64,000 nt of DNA from Haloplanus sp. HW8-1 (GTDB lineage Archaea; Halobacteriota; Halobacteria; Halobacteriales; Haloferacaceae), in assembly GCF_023703795.1 (NCBI RefSeq), contig NZ_CP098518.1:310001-374000 (forward strand). Reading direction: 5' to 3'. Position 1 is the first letter of the stretch; the number at the start of each line of letters is the position of its first letter. The notes beneath the pieces were generated by a model. That model had not been told where the DNA came from. It ran no database searches and worked only from the letters and a program-made list of their open reading frames with translations. Positions 30,439 through 38,526 of this stretch are shown here, piece by piece. A program made the position numbers and the translations under genes.

Positions 30439-30549
30439 CGACCCCACTTCGGGCGACCCACTCAAAGGCGGTTCGTTCCGTCACGGTCACCCCCTTTCCC
30501 GGCTCGCCGTTTCGTCACCTACTTTCGAGTCCCGTGCCGACCACCAGCC

Positions 30550-31431
30550 ATGGTTCCCGACGCCGACGGCGCCCTCCGAACCGTCTCGACGGCCGCCGAC
30601 CGACGCGTCTCCTACGCCGAGTACGGCGACCCGGACGGCACTCCGGTCCTGTTCCTCCACGGGACGCCGGGATCACACGTCCTCGGTGGACTCTTCGACC
30701 CCGAGGCTACCCGTGCAGGGGTTCGTCTGCTCGCCCCCGACCGTCCGGGCTACGGCCGTTCGACACCGTGGCCGACACGGACTCTCGCCGACACCGCCGC
30801 GTTCGTCACCCCCGTCCTCGACGACGCCGGCGTCGACGTGGCGGGGGTCGTCGGCTTCTCCGGCGGCGGCCCCCACGCCCTCGCGCTCGCGGCGACGCGT
30901 CCGGCCCGGATCGAACGCGTCGACGTCGTCGCCGGTGCCCCGCCGCCGTCGCTCGACCACCGCCCCCCGACCGCCCAGCGGCTCCTCGCGACCCTCGCCA
31001 CCGTCGCACCGCCGCTCCTCCGCGGGCTCTTCGGCGTGCAGGCGTGGGTCGCCGATCGGCTCCCGCCCCGGACCGTCGTCGCCCAGTACACCACGACGAC
31101 GGACCCGGCCGACCTCCCCGACGACGTCGTCGAACGCGTCCGCCGGGACTTCGTCGCCGCGTTCGCCCACCACCGACACGGCGCGGTCACGGAGTTCGAC
31201 CTCCTCGATCGGGCGTGGGACGTCTCGCCGTCGCGGATCGACGTCCCGGTTCACCTCTGGCACGGCGACCGGGACGCGAACGCACCCCTCGCCGGCGCAC
31301 GGCATCTGCGCGAGCGGGTGCCGACCGCCGACCTCACCGTCCTCGACGGGGCGGATCACCTGTCGACGCTCCTGCGGAGTCGGACGCCCGTCCTCGACGG
31401 GCAGCGTGCCGCCCCGACGGGCGGCGAGTGA
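30550..31431 (+). CDS. alpha/beta hydrolase
   Basis: A 293-residue serine hydrolase. PVLFLHGTPGSHVLGGLFD holds the oxyanion HG motif, DRPGYGRSTPWPTRT follows, and the nucleophile elbow is VGFSGGGPHALALA. Late acid and base lie in HLWHGDRDANAP and LDGADHLST. It is divergent from rnhA (112 bp between starts). The natural ester, amide or epoxide substrate is unknown. Confidence 0.85.
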   Translation: MVPDADGALRTVSTAADRRVSYAEYGDPDGTPVLFLHGTPGSHVLGGLFDPEATRAGVRLLAPDRPGYGRSTPWPTRTLADTAAFVTPVLDDAGVDVAGVVGFSGGGPHALALAATRPARIERVDVVAGAPPPSLDHRPPTAQRLLATLATVAPPLLRGLFGVQAWVADRLPPRTVVAQYTTTTDPADLPDDVVERVRRDFVAAFAHHRHGAVTEFDLLDRAWDVSPSRIDVPVHLWHGDRDANAPLAGARHLRERVPTADLTVLDGADHLSTLLRSRTPVLDGQRAAPTGGE

Positions 31432-31514
31432 TCGCCGTCGCCCCGGCGACCCGCCGAGACGCCGTGAATGCGCCCAGTGAGCGTCCCACGGATTCGCCCG
31501 TCTCCGGCCAAGGA

Positions 31515-31522
31515 TTTAAGTA
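31515..31522 (+). promoter_or_regulatory. TATA box of the TFB gene
   Basis: TTTAAGTA is centred about 31 nt before the ATG at 31550. A second AT-rich stretch, TATAAAAA, lies at about 31538-31545, immediately ahead of the ATG, and is too close to serve as its TATA box. Confidence 0.5.
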
Positions 31523-31549
31523 ACCGCCAACTACGACTATAAAAACGCG

Positions 31550-32518
31550 ATGACACGGCCCACCCGCCAGCGGGAAGACCGAACGCGATGGCAGGGCGAG
31601 GAGGAGGGGGAAACCGAGGACGCCGACGTCGACCTCGACGATCTCGATCCGGAGGACCTCGTCAGGACGGCCGACGGCGAACTGATCCACGAGGAGACCG
31701 GCCTCATCATCGAGGAGGAGCAGATCGACCCCGGTCCGGAGTGGCGGGCGTTCAACCACCAGGAACGACAGGAGAAATCGCGGGTGGGCGCACCGACCAC
31801 CCAGACGATGCACGACAAGGGGTTGACGACGACGATCGACTGGAAGGACAAGGACGCCTACGGTCGCTCGATCTCCTCACGGAAGCGCTCGCAGATGCAC
31901 CGGTTGCGGAAGTGGCAAGAGCGGATCCGAACGAAAGACGCGGGCGAGCGCAACCTCCAGTTCGCGCTGAGCGAGATCGACCGGATGGCCTCGGCGCTCG
32001 GCGTCCCTCGCTCTGTCAGGGAGGTGGCGTCGGTGATCTATCGGCGCGCTCTCAACGAGGACCTCATCCGCGGGCGCTCGATCGAGGGGGTCGCCACCGC
32101 CGCCCTCTACGCCGCCTGTCGTAAGGAGGGTATCCCCCGGTCGCTGGAGGAGATCTCCGAGGTCTCGCGGGTCGAACGCAAGGAGATCGGGCGCACCTAC
32201 CGCTACATCTCGCAGGAACTCGGTCTGGAGATGAAACCCGTCGATCCCAAGAAGTACGTGCCGCGTTTCTGTTCGGAACTCGAACTCAGCGAGGAGGTAC
32301 AGTCGAAGGCCAACGAGATCATCGAGACGACCGCCGAGAAGGGGCTGCTGTCCGGCAAGTCGCCGACCGGCTACGCCGCCGCGGCCATCTACGCCGCTTC
32401 GCTGCTCTGCAACGAGAAAAAGACCCAGCGCGAGGTTGCCGACGTGGCCCAGGTGACCGAGGTCACCATCCGCAACCGGTATCAGGAACAGATCGAGGCG
32501 ATGGGCATCCACAGCTAG
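31550..32518 (+). CDS. tfb: transcription initiation factor TFB without zinc-ribbon cysteines
   Basis: A 322-residue TFIIB homologue that bridges TBP, promoter BRE and RNA polymerase. Residues about 54-95 carry the B-reader/linker ([19 protein letters not shown], then [20 protein letters not shown]). Two cyclin-like repeats follow, about 110-215 and 218-322, ending [16 protein letters not shown]. The N-terminal zinc ribbon is degenerate: where other TFBs have CPEC and CxxCG, this has DPED (33-36) and HEETG (47-51), so no metal site is left. The rest is fully conserved, so it is likely functional in DNA binding; polymerase recruitment may differ. Haloarchaea carry several TFBs. Confidence 0.93.
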   Translation: MTRPTRQREDRTRWQGEEEGETEDADVDLDDLDPEDLVRTADGELIHEETGLIIEEEQIDPGPEWRAFNHQERQEKSRVGAPTTQTMHDKGLTTTIDWKDKDAYGRSISSRKRSQMHRLRKWQERIRTKDAGERNLQFALSEIDRMASALGVPRSVREVASVIYRRALNEDLIRGRSIEGVATAALYAACRKEGIPRSLEEISEVSRVERKEIGRTYRYISQELGLEMKPVDPKKYVPRFCSELELSEEVQSKANEIIETTAEKGLLSGKSPTGYAAAAIYAASLLCNEKKTQREVADVAQVTEVTIRNRYQEQIEAMGIHS

Positions 32519-32556
32519 CGCGATAGGTTCAAACCCTCTCCACCGCTATCGCCGCT

Positions 32557-33807
32557 ATGCGCCTCGACGACTTCGTCGACATCGAGGCCAACGAACGCGC
32601 CGAGCGACGGCGCCTCGCGAAGGAGAAGTCCTACGAGATCCTCGATCACGTCGAGTCGGTCGCCGACCGGGTGGAGCGGACCGTCTCGGGCGACGCGGTC
32701 GTGGGCAGCGTCTCGCCCTCCATCTTCGTCGGCCGGTCGAACTACCCGGAGGTGTCGACCGGCATCCTCTCGCCGGTCGGCAACGAGAGCGAGGCCGACA
32801 GCTACGTCACCAGCGGCGTGTGGTACGACGAGGGCGTCGACCTGACGGAGGTGTTTCGCCGACGGACCAGCCTGCTCAACTCCCGGCGGTCCGCGTCGGT
32901 CGACGTCTCGGAGACGTGGGACGGCTTCGTCGGCGTCGGCCGCGAGGTGGCCATCGCCGACCGTCCGGTCGACGTGGAGATCGGTCTCGACGGCGACCCC
33001 CGGATCGACTTCGACGCCGACGGCGCCGCGCCGCCGACCGGGCCGAGCGCCCCCGCCCGCTCCGCGACCCTCGGCGAGAACCCGCACGTTCCCAGAGCGG
33101 TCGAAAAGACTCTGGAGGACGACGACTGGCGCGCCGAAGGCGCCATCAACTACCTCTACCGCCGCGGGTTCGACGTCTACGAGGTGAACACCATCCTCTC
33201 GGCGGGGGCGCTGGGGCGGGGGGACCACCGGCGACTCGTCCCGACGCGGTGGTCGATCACTGCCGTCGACGACACCGTCGGACAGTTCCTCCGTGGCTCG
33301 CTCCGGGATGCACCGAGCGTGAACGGGGTGGAGATCCACCGCAACGAGTTCCTCGGCAACGCCTACTGGGTGGTGTTGGCCCCGGGCCAGTGGGAGTACG
33401 AACTCGTCGAACTGAAGGCGCCGGGGAGCGTCTGGAACCCCGATCCGGAGGCGGGGATGTGGCTGGCAGCGGACCGCGAGGGCTACGAGGGGCGGACGGG
33501 ATACGTCGAGGAGACGGCCGGCGCATACCACGCCGCCCGACTGGCGGTCCTCGAACACCTCGACGACCGGGGGCGGCAAGCGAAATGTCTCGTCCTCCGG
33601 CACGTCTCCGACGATTACTGGGGGCCGGCGGGCGTCTGGCAGGTCCGCGAAGGCGTCCGACACGCCTTCGAGGGTGAACACGCGACCGCCGAGACGCTCG
33701 CCGACGCGGTACGGGGCGTCGTCGACTACCTACCTGCCTCGCTCGCAGCCCTCAGGCGCAAGTCGACGATGGTCGCCGGCCTCCAAACGACGCTCGATCG
33801 ATTCTGA
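32557..33807 (+). CDS. nreA: NreA-type DNA repair protein
   Basis: A 416-residue member of the archaeal Nre family, which acts in DNA damage tolerance with PCNA. Conserved stretches: SVSPSIFVGRSNYPEVSTGI, TSLLNSRR, RRGFDVYEVNTILSAGALG, VPTRWSITAVDDT and NEFLGNAYWVVL. The extreme C-terminus QTTLDRF fits a PCNA-interacting PIP box (QxxLxxF). The usual N-terminal zinc-binding region of some Nre proteins is not evident. It follows the TFB gene in the same direction, 38 bp apart. Confidence 0.92.
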   Translation: MRLDDFVDIEANERAERRRLAKEKSYEILDHVESVADRVERTVSGDAVVGSVSPSIFVGRSNYPEVSTGILSPVGNESEADSYVTSGVWYDEGVDLTEVFRRRTSLLNSRRSASVDVSETWDGFVGVGREVAIADRPVDVEIGLDGDPRIDFDADGAAPPTGPSAPARSATLGENPHVPRAVEKTLEDDDWRAEGAINYLYRRGFDVYEVNTILSAGALGRGDHRRLVPTRWSITAVDDTVGQFLRGSLRDAPSVNGVEIHRNEFLGNAYWVVLAPGQWEYELVELKAPGSVWNPDPEAGMWLAADREGYEGRTGYVEETAGAYHAARLAVLEHLDDRGRQAKCLVLRHVSDDYWGPAGVWQVREGVRHAFEGEHATAETLADAVRGVVDYLPASLAALRRKSTMVAGLQTTLDRF

Positions 33808-33816
33808 GCCGCCGAC

Positions 33817-35364
33817 TCACCACCGATAGAACGACGGCGTGAAGATGACGAGCACCGAGAGCACTTCCAGGCGCCCGATCCACATCAGAAAGACCATGTA
33901 GAGCTTGGCGGCGTTCGAGAACGGCAGGAAGCTGTCCATCGGCCCGACGACGCCGAACCCCGGGCCGACGTTCCCGAGGGTTGCGATGGCGACGCTCATC
34001 GCGTCGAGCCCCGACAGCGACACTGTGGGCGTCCGGAAACTGTCGAGATAGAGTGCGACGGTCGAGAGGGCAAACAGCAACAGGAAGAGCAACACGAACA
34101 CGAAAACGTCCCGGATCGCCCCCTCGTCGACGGGCTCTCCCTCTAGCCTGAGTGGCCTGACGGCTTCGGGGTGGACGGACGTAAACAGCGCCCGGCCGAT
34201 CGACCGCTTGACGAGCACCCACCGAACGATCTTGATCGATCCAGCGGCCGATCCCGCCGACCCGCCGAGGAAGTACGCGAACAGCAGGATCGTCCGTGCG
34301 GACGCGTCCCAACTGTTGACGTCCATGCTCGCGTACCCGGTGGTCGTCACGATGGCGATCACCTGAAAGAGCCCCTGGCGGAGCGCCTTCTCGACGTTGC
34401 CGGGGATCACGCCGACGGCCGGCGTCGTTCCGGTGAGCCCGACACCGACATAGAGGAGCGCCGAGAGGACGGCCCCGAAGCCGGCCATGGCGAGCAGGTA
34501 CGACCGGAACTCCGTGTTGTCGAACAGCCGCCGGGGTTTTCCGTCGAGGACGTACCAGAACAGGGCGAAGTTGGTCCCCGCGACGATCATGAACGGCATC
34601 ATCATCCACTGGACGGCGGGGGCGAACGCCTCGGCGCTCCGAGCCTCGGGCGAGAAGCCGCCGGTCGGCAGCGTCGTCAGCGCGTGGGCGACCGCGTTGT
34701 AGAGGTGCATGTTCGGCGCGACGCCGAGCAGATGCAGGCCGTAGTAGGCCACCGCCGCGAGGACGGTGACTCCGGCGTAGATGCTCCACAGTGCGCGTGC
34801 AGTCTCCCGAATCCGCGGTGTCAGTTTCTCCAGTGCGAGCCCCGGCGCCTCCCGGTCGATGACCTGGGCCCCCCCGACCGACAGCTCGGGCAGGATGGCG
34901 ATCATCAACACGAGGAGGCCCATCCCGCCGAGCCACTGGGTGAGCTGGCGCCACAGCAACATCGCGTGCCCGTGGCGCTCGACCGAGAGTGTACCGAGGA
35001 CCGTCGCACCGGTCGTGGTGAACCCGCTCATACTCTCGAACATCGCGTTGACGGGGGTCGCGATCGTCCCCGTCCCGGCGACGAGGTAGGGGATGGTCCC
35101 CAGCAGGGGGACGACCAGCCACGCCAGGCTCACGAGCAGGAACGCCTCCCGGTTGCCCAACTCGCCGTCGCCCCGCAGCCGTTCGAGAAACACACCACAG
35201 CTGACCATGGCGGCGCTCGTCGCGACGAACGGGAGCGGGTCCTCGCCGTAGTATATCGCCAGGACGAACGGAGCCACCGGGGTGACACCGATGTACTTGA
35301 GCACCGTTCCGACGTAGGCCACCGTCACCCGGTAGTCGATGTACGCGCGGTGCCTGCGGGCCAT
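33817..35364 (-). CDS. TrkH-type potassium uptake protein
   Basis: A 515-residue membrane protein, the ion-conducting subunit of Trk potassium uptake. The four selectivity-filter repeats are visible: SGFTTTGATVL, LTTLPTGGFSP, VTTTGYASMD and ATLGNVGPGFG, each ahead of a membrane helix. It works with cytosolic TrkA (RCK) subunits, none of which is adjacent. High potassium accumulation is the salt-in strategy of haloarchaea. Stop codon is 9 bp from that of nreA (convergent). Confidence 0.93.
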   Translation of the reverse strand: MARRHRAYIDYRVTVAYVGTVLKYIGVTPVAPFVLAIYYGEDPLPFVATSAAMVSCGVFLERLRGDGELGNREAFLLVSLAWLVVPLLGTIPYLVAGTGTIATPVNAMFESMSGFTTTGATVLGTLSVERHGHAMLLWRQLTQWLGGMGLLVLMIAILPELSVGGAQVIDREAPGLALEKLTPRIRETARALWSIYAGVTVLAAVAYYGLHLLGVAPNMHLYNAVAHALTTLPTGGFSPEARSAEAFAPAVQWMMMPFMIVAGTNFALFWYVLDGKPRRLFDNTEFRSYLLAMAGFGAVLSALLYVGVGLTGTTPAVGVIPGNVEKALRQGLFQVIAIVTTTGYASMDVNSWDASARTILLFAYFLGGSAGSAAGSIKIVRWVLVKRSIGRALFTSVHPEAVRPLRLEGEPVDEGAIRDVFVFVLLFLLLFALSTVALYLDSFRTPTVSLSGLDAMSVAIATLGNVGPGFGVVGPMDSFLPFSNAAKLYMVFLMWIGRLEVLSVLVIFTPSFYRW

Positions 35365-35451
35365 TCGTCCCTACCTCTCACGAGAAACGGATGATCGTTT
35401 CGCCGTGTGCGGTTGGGCGTAGCACGCCTCGGCGACCGCAACTGATCACGG

Positions 35452-35892
35452 CTACAGCGCGGCGAAGGCCGCGTCGACCATCTCGCCCGTGTCCGCGACG
35501 ATGGCCGCCATCTCATCGTCGTCGGGCGAGAGGCCGACAAGCCGGCCGATGCGCATGATACTGACGTGATAGACGGTCTGCACGCCCGGCGACTCCTCCC
35601 AGACGACCACGTTACACGGGAAGAGTGCGCCCATTCGGCCGTCGCTGACGTCGAGGACGCGGTCGGCCATCGTGGGGTTGCACGCCCCGAGTACGTAGTA
35701 GGGGTCGCGATCCGCGTCGACCTTCTCGTTGAGGAGGTCCGAAGGCGAGAACTCCACCGGGACGCCGAAGCCCGCCGCCTCGAACGTCTCCCGGACGTGT
35801 TCGATCGCCGCCTCGTGGTCCATCTCAAGGGTTGCGCGCTGTTCGCCGACGTCCGCCGGGTCCACGGCGGTCGGGTCGATCGGGAGCGTCAT
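35452..35892 (-). CDS. DUF302 domain protein
   Basis: A 146-residue protein from the ATG at 35892 (MTLPIDPTAVDPADVGEQRA). The DUF302 core occurs as HEAAIEHVRETFEAAGFGVP, then YYVLGACNPTMADRVL and GALFPCNVVVWEE. The Cys in GACNP and in FPCNV are conserved in the family. DUF302 proteins are small, cytosolic, of unknown function, sometimes tied to sulfur or redox metabolism. Codirectional with trkH. Confidence 0.85.
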   Translation of the reverse strand: MTLPIDPTAVDPADVGEQRATLEMDHEAAIEHVRETFEAAGFGVPVEFSPSDLLNEKVDADRDPYYVLGACNPTMADRVLDVSDGRMGALFPCNVVVWEESPGVQTVYHVSIMRIGRLVGLSPDDDEMAAIVADTGEMVDAAFAAL

Positions 35893-35940
35893 GTGTACCT
35901 TCGACAACGACGCCACGACACAAAAGTTGGTCGTCAGGGC

Positions 35941-36024
35941 TATCGTAGCGATTGAAACTGGTTGCTCAGCCGATCGGACGCAGTACTGCGATCGGCTGCG
36001 TAATGACTTTCAATCGCTACTATA
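35941..36024. mobile_element. 84-bp palindromic element, copy 1
   Basis: The ends TATCGTAGCGATTGAAA (35941-35957) and TTTCAATCGCTACTATA (36008-36024) are inverted repeats with one mismatch. Inside, CAGCCGATCG and CGATCGGCTG pair perfectly around 12 nt. An equal-length relative, roughly four-fifths identical by eye, lies at 52722-52805. It is non-coding, so it resembles a MITE or other dispersed palindrome. It sits 13 bp past the stop codon of a CPBP-type gene. Confidence 0.75.
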
Positions 36025-36037
36025 CATCGGCCGTCCC

Positions 36038-36700
36038 CTACAGCGGCACGGGGAGCCACGACAGCGCCCGCACGGCCGTCGTCGTCGGGACGAGCGGCGG
36101 ATGAAGCACCAGCCAGTCGAGGAGCGCCAGCCCGAAGCCGTGGGCGACGACCGAGGGGACGATCGACTCGCTCCGGTAGTCGACGGCGCCGAAGAGCACG
36201 TCGGTCGGTGCCGACAGCGCGAGTTCGATCGGCGGCTTGTGGACGTGGTGAAAGGCGTAGACCACGGGACTGATGAAGATGCTCTTGGCGCCGAGTTCGC
36301 GCACCCCGACACAGAGCAACCCGCGGTAGTACGTCTCGGCGGCCGCGGCGACGACGAACTGGGCGGCGGCGTGTGGCAGGAACTGGACGAGTGCGGTGTC
36401 GGTCGCCCACATCGGGTAGTAGGTCCGGATCGTCGGCAGCGACGCTCCGACGACGTAGAAGGGCGTGACGAACAGGGCGAGGGCGACGGTGTTGCGGAGC
36501 GCGCGCCGGTCGAGGCGCCAGCCGAGGTCGCGCCCCCGAGCGAGCGCCAGCGCGCCCGGCAGGCAGACGAACAGCGTCACGTCGCGAACCACGCGCGCCG
36601 GGAGGCTGGTGGACGGCACGCTCCAGAGCGACCAGAGAACGGAGAGACCGAGACCGGCGAGCAGCGAGAGCCGCACCCAGGAGAACCGGGAGTCGGTCAC
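36038..36700 (-). CDS. CPBP-family intramembrane protease-like protein
   Basis: A 220-residue membrane protein with about six hydrophobic segments. The CPBP motifs are present in altered form: AAAETYYRGLL (normally EExxxRG), AFHHVHKPP and SVVAHGFGLALLDW. The first acidic of the pair is Ala, so catalysis is uncertain; the family also has non-protease members. It overlaps nothing but abuts the DUF5789-like gene by 1 bp, so the two are cotranscribed. Confidence 0.75.
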   Translation of the reverse strand: MTDSRFSWVRLSLLAGLGLSVLWSLWSVPSTSLPARVVRDVTLFVCLPGALALARGRDLGWRLDRRALRNTVALALFVTPFYVVGASLPTIRTYYPMWATDTALVQFLPHAAAQFVVAAAAETYYRGLLCVGVRELGAKSIFISPVVYAFHHVHKPPIELALSAPTDVLFGAVDYRSESIVPSVVAHGFGLALLDWLVLHPPLVPTTTAVRALSWLPVPL

Positions 36701-36701
36701 C

Positions 36702-36992
36702 TCACTCCTCGGCCGTGGCGACCGGGCCGGTTCCGATCACCGTACGGACCGCCGATAGGAACGTCTGCCGCGTATCGAAGTAGGTCTCGTCGACATCGTC
36801 GAGGACTGCGTCGATCGTGCGTGGCCCGTCGGGGGTTCGGATCGTCGCGTCGCCCTCCTTTCGCCGCACGTTGCTCGCTTCCTGTGGCCAGGTGAGCCGC
36901 GAGGCGACCCGTGCGAGCGGTGCGCCATCGACCGGTTCGCCCTCGCCGAGTTCGACGTCGGGTTCCGCGTCCTCGTCCGCTTTGTCACTCAT
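36702..36992 (-). CDS. DUF5789-like small protein
   Basis: A 96-residue acidic protein from the ATG at 36992 (MSDKADEDAEPDVELGEG). The segment LARVASRLTWPQEASNVRRK and TIRTPDGPRTIDAVLDDVDE matches the haloarchaeal DUF5789 family. No function known. The CPBP-type gene starts 1 bp after its stop. Confidence 0.75.
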   Translation of the reverse strand: MSDKADEDAEPDVELGEGEPVDGAPLARVASRLTWPQEASNVRRKEGDATIRTPDGPRTIDAVLDDVDETYFDTRQTFLSAVRTVIGTGPVATAEE

Positions 36993-37172
36993 GGCCGGAT
37001 TTACTGCAGCGCGTGAGTTAATGGCTTCGAACTGCGAGACGCCAGTCACGACTCGGTGTCGGCCGCCGGGTCCGCGGTGGATCCGGACTCCGCGACGGCC
37101 CGCACGACGCGGAAATCATGTCACACGCCCGTCTGACGTAGCGTTTTGTGGGTGGGCAGTAAAACCACGTGT

Positions 37173-38084
37173 ATGACCAGTCTCGGGGAGGTCTACCACG
37201 GGGACGACCGGAACGGTCCGAGTCTCCGGCAGATCTACGCGGGGGCGAGCCTGTTCGTCGTCGGCATCGTCCTCGTGGTCGCGGGGATCGTCGTCGCCAC
37301 GACCGACGTGTTACTGGGCGGTGGAACGACCCTCCTCGACGTGCGCGAGTACGGCGGCATCCTCGCCGGCCTCGGCGTGCCGGCCGTCTTCCTCGGTATC
37401 TCGGCGGTCCTGCCGGCCGAGCGCTCGACGCGTGCCGCCGCGGGGATCGGCGCCAGCGTCGCCGTCCTCGGCGTCGCCCTGTTTGCACACGCCTACCCCT
37501 GCCGGTGGTCCGGCGCCAACTGTGCGCCCGGCATGGTCGATCTGACGCTGCCGACGGCGAGCGTTTACTTCCTCGGTGCGCTCACCACGTTCTGGTGTCT
37601 GTTCGTCGGTATCGCCAACTTCAAAACACGAAACGATCCCGGCGGCACCGTCACCATGGAGGTGACCCGGCAGGGCGAAACGAAGGTAATCGAGGTGGAT
37701 CGCTCGACTGCCGGCAGCGGCGTCGGCCTCGGCGGCAGCGCCGACGGTCCCACCTCCACCGTCGGGGCGGGTGTGAGCGACGGGGGCGACGACGACACCG
37801 ACATCCGCGAGGTCGCCACCGTCGCCTCGGAGACGGGGGGCGGTGGCGCCACCACGTCGACGGCGGGTCCGCAGACGTCCCCCGCGCCGTCGGCCGGCGA
37901 CGCCGCCGAGACCTGGAAATCGACGGCGGCGACCGACGCGACCACCGACGCCGCCGACCGCTACTGTGGCAACTGCGAGCACTTCGAGTACGTCCGAACC
38001 GAACGCGGCATCCAGCCCTACTGTGGCTTCCACGACGGCGTCATGGCCGACATGGACGCCTGTGAGGACTGGAGCGGCCGGTAA
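37173..38084 (+). CDS. haloarchaeal membrane protein with C-terminal cysteine motif
   Basis: A 303-residue protein. Four membrane segments occupy residues about 20-155 (VVGIVLVVAGIVVATTDVLL, GVPAVFLGISAVL, AAAGIGASVAVLGVALFAHA, VYFLGALTTFWCLFVGIANF). A Gly/Ser/Thr-rich disordered linker follows, then a C-terminal motif YCGNCEHFEYV...PYCGFHDGVM...DACEDW that should bind zinc. I know this architecture as a conserved haloarchaeal hypothetical (DUF7139-like). Function unknown. Confidence 0.75.
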   Translation: MTSLGEVYHGDDRNGPSLRQIYAGASLFVVGIVLVVAGIVVATTDVLLGGGTTLLDVREYGGILAGLGVPAVFLGISAVLPAERSTRAAAGIGASVAVLGVALFAHAYPCRWSGANCAPGMVDLTLPTASVYFLGALTTFWCLFVGIANFKTRNDPGGTVTMEVTRQGETKVIEVDRSTAGSGVGLGGSADGPTSTVGAGVSDGGDDDTDIREVATVASETGGGGATTSTAGPQTSPAPSAGDAAETWKSTAATDATTDAADRYCGNCEHFEYVRTERGIQPYCGFHDGVMADMDACEDWSGR

Positions 38085-38085
38085 C

Positions 38086-38526
38086 CTACGGCAACCGTTC
38101 TCTCACGTCGTCCCAGTGGCTCCCCTTCCAGAAGTGGCCACCACACCGCTCGCACCGCCAAACGTCCGTCGTCGCGGGATCTGGGGTGTCCTCGGGTGTC
38201 TCCGCGTCCGCCGAAACGGGGCCGAGCGGTCCGTTACACCGCCCGCAGCGCCGCGGCGTCGCAGGGAGTGTCAGCCTCACCCCAGCCGCCCGGAGTTCGC
38301 GCAACTGCCCGTCGACGTCCCGTGCCGCGAGTCGGATCGCCCCCTCGGTGCGGGCCGCGAGATCGGCGTCGCGGGTGACGAGCCGTCGCCCCTCGCGTTC
38401 GGCCAGGTCTTGGACGGCGTCGTCGGCCTCGACGCCTCGGTCGAGAGCGTACGCGGTGTCGTAGCCACACATCCGGAGGTACGTCGCCAGTTTCCCGAGC
38501 ATCGCGTCACAGAGGAACCGATCCAT
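38086..38526 (-). CDS. Mut7-C RNase-domain protein with zinc ribbon
   Basis: A 146-residue protein. The N-terminus MDRFLCDAMLGKLATYLRMC followed by GRRLVTRDADLA is the Mut7-C fold, a PIN-related nuclease with conserved Asp residues. C-terminally, RRCGRCNGPL and WRCERCGGHFWKG form a zinc ribbon. Likely an RNase acting on structured or damaged RNA, by family analogy. Its ATG shares one base with the polX stop (TGATG), implying coupled translation. Confidence 0.85.
   Translation of the reverse strand: MDRFLCDAMLGKLATYLRMCGYDTAYALDRGVEADDAVQDLAEREGRRLVTRDADLAARTEGAIRLAARDVDGQLRELRAAGVRLTLPATPRRCGRCNGPLGPVSADAETPEDTPDPATTDVWRCERCGGHFWKGSHWDDVRERLP

Noticed and set aside
31538-31545. TATAAAAA as the TFB promoter
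   Set aside because: It ends only about 5 nt before the ATG, too close to position transcription start; the TTTAAGTA upstream has correct spacing.
35941-36024. CRISPR repeat or tRNA-like structure
   Set aside because: Only two copies 16.7 kb apart, each a self-contained palindrome, with no spacer pattern, cas genes, acceptor stem or T-arm.
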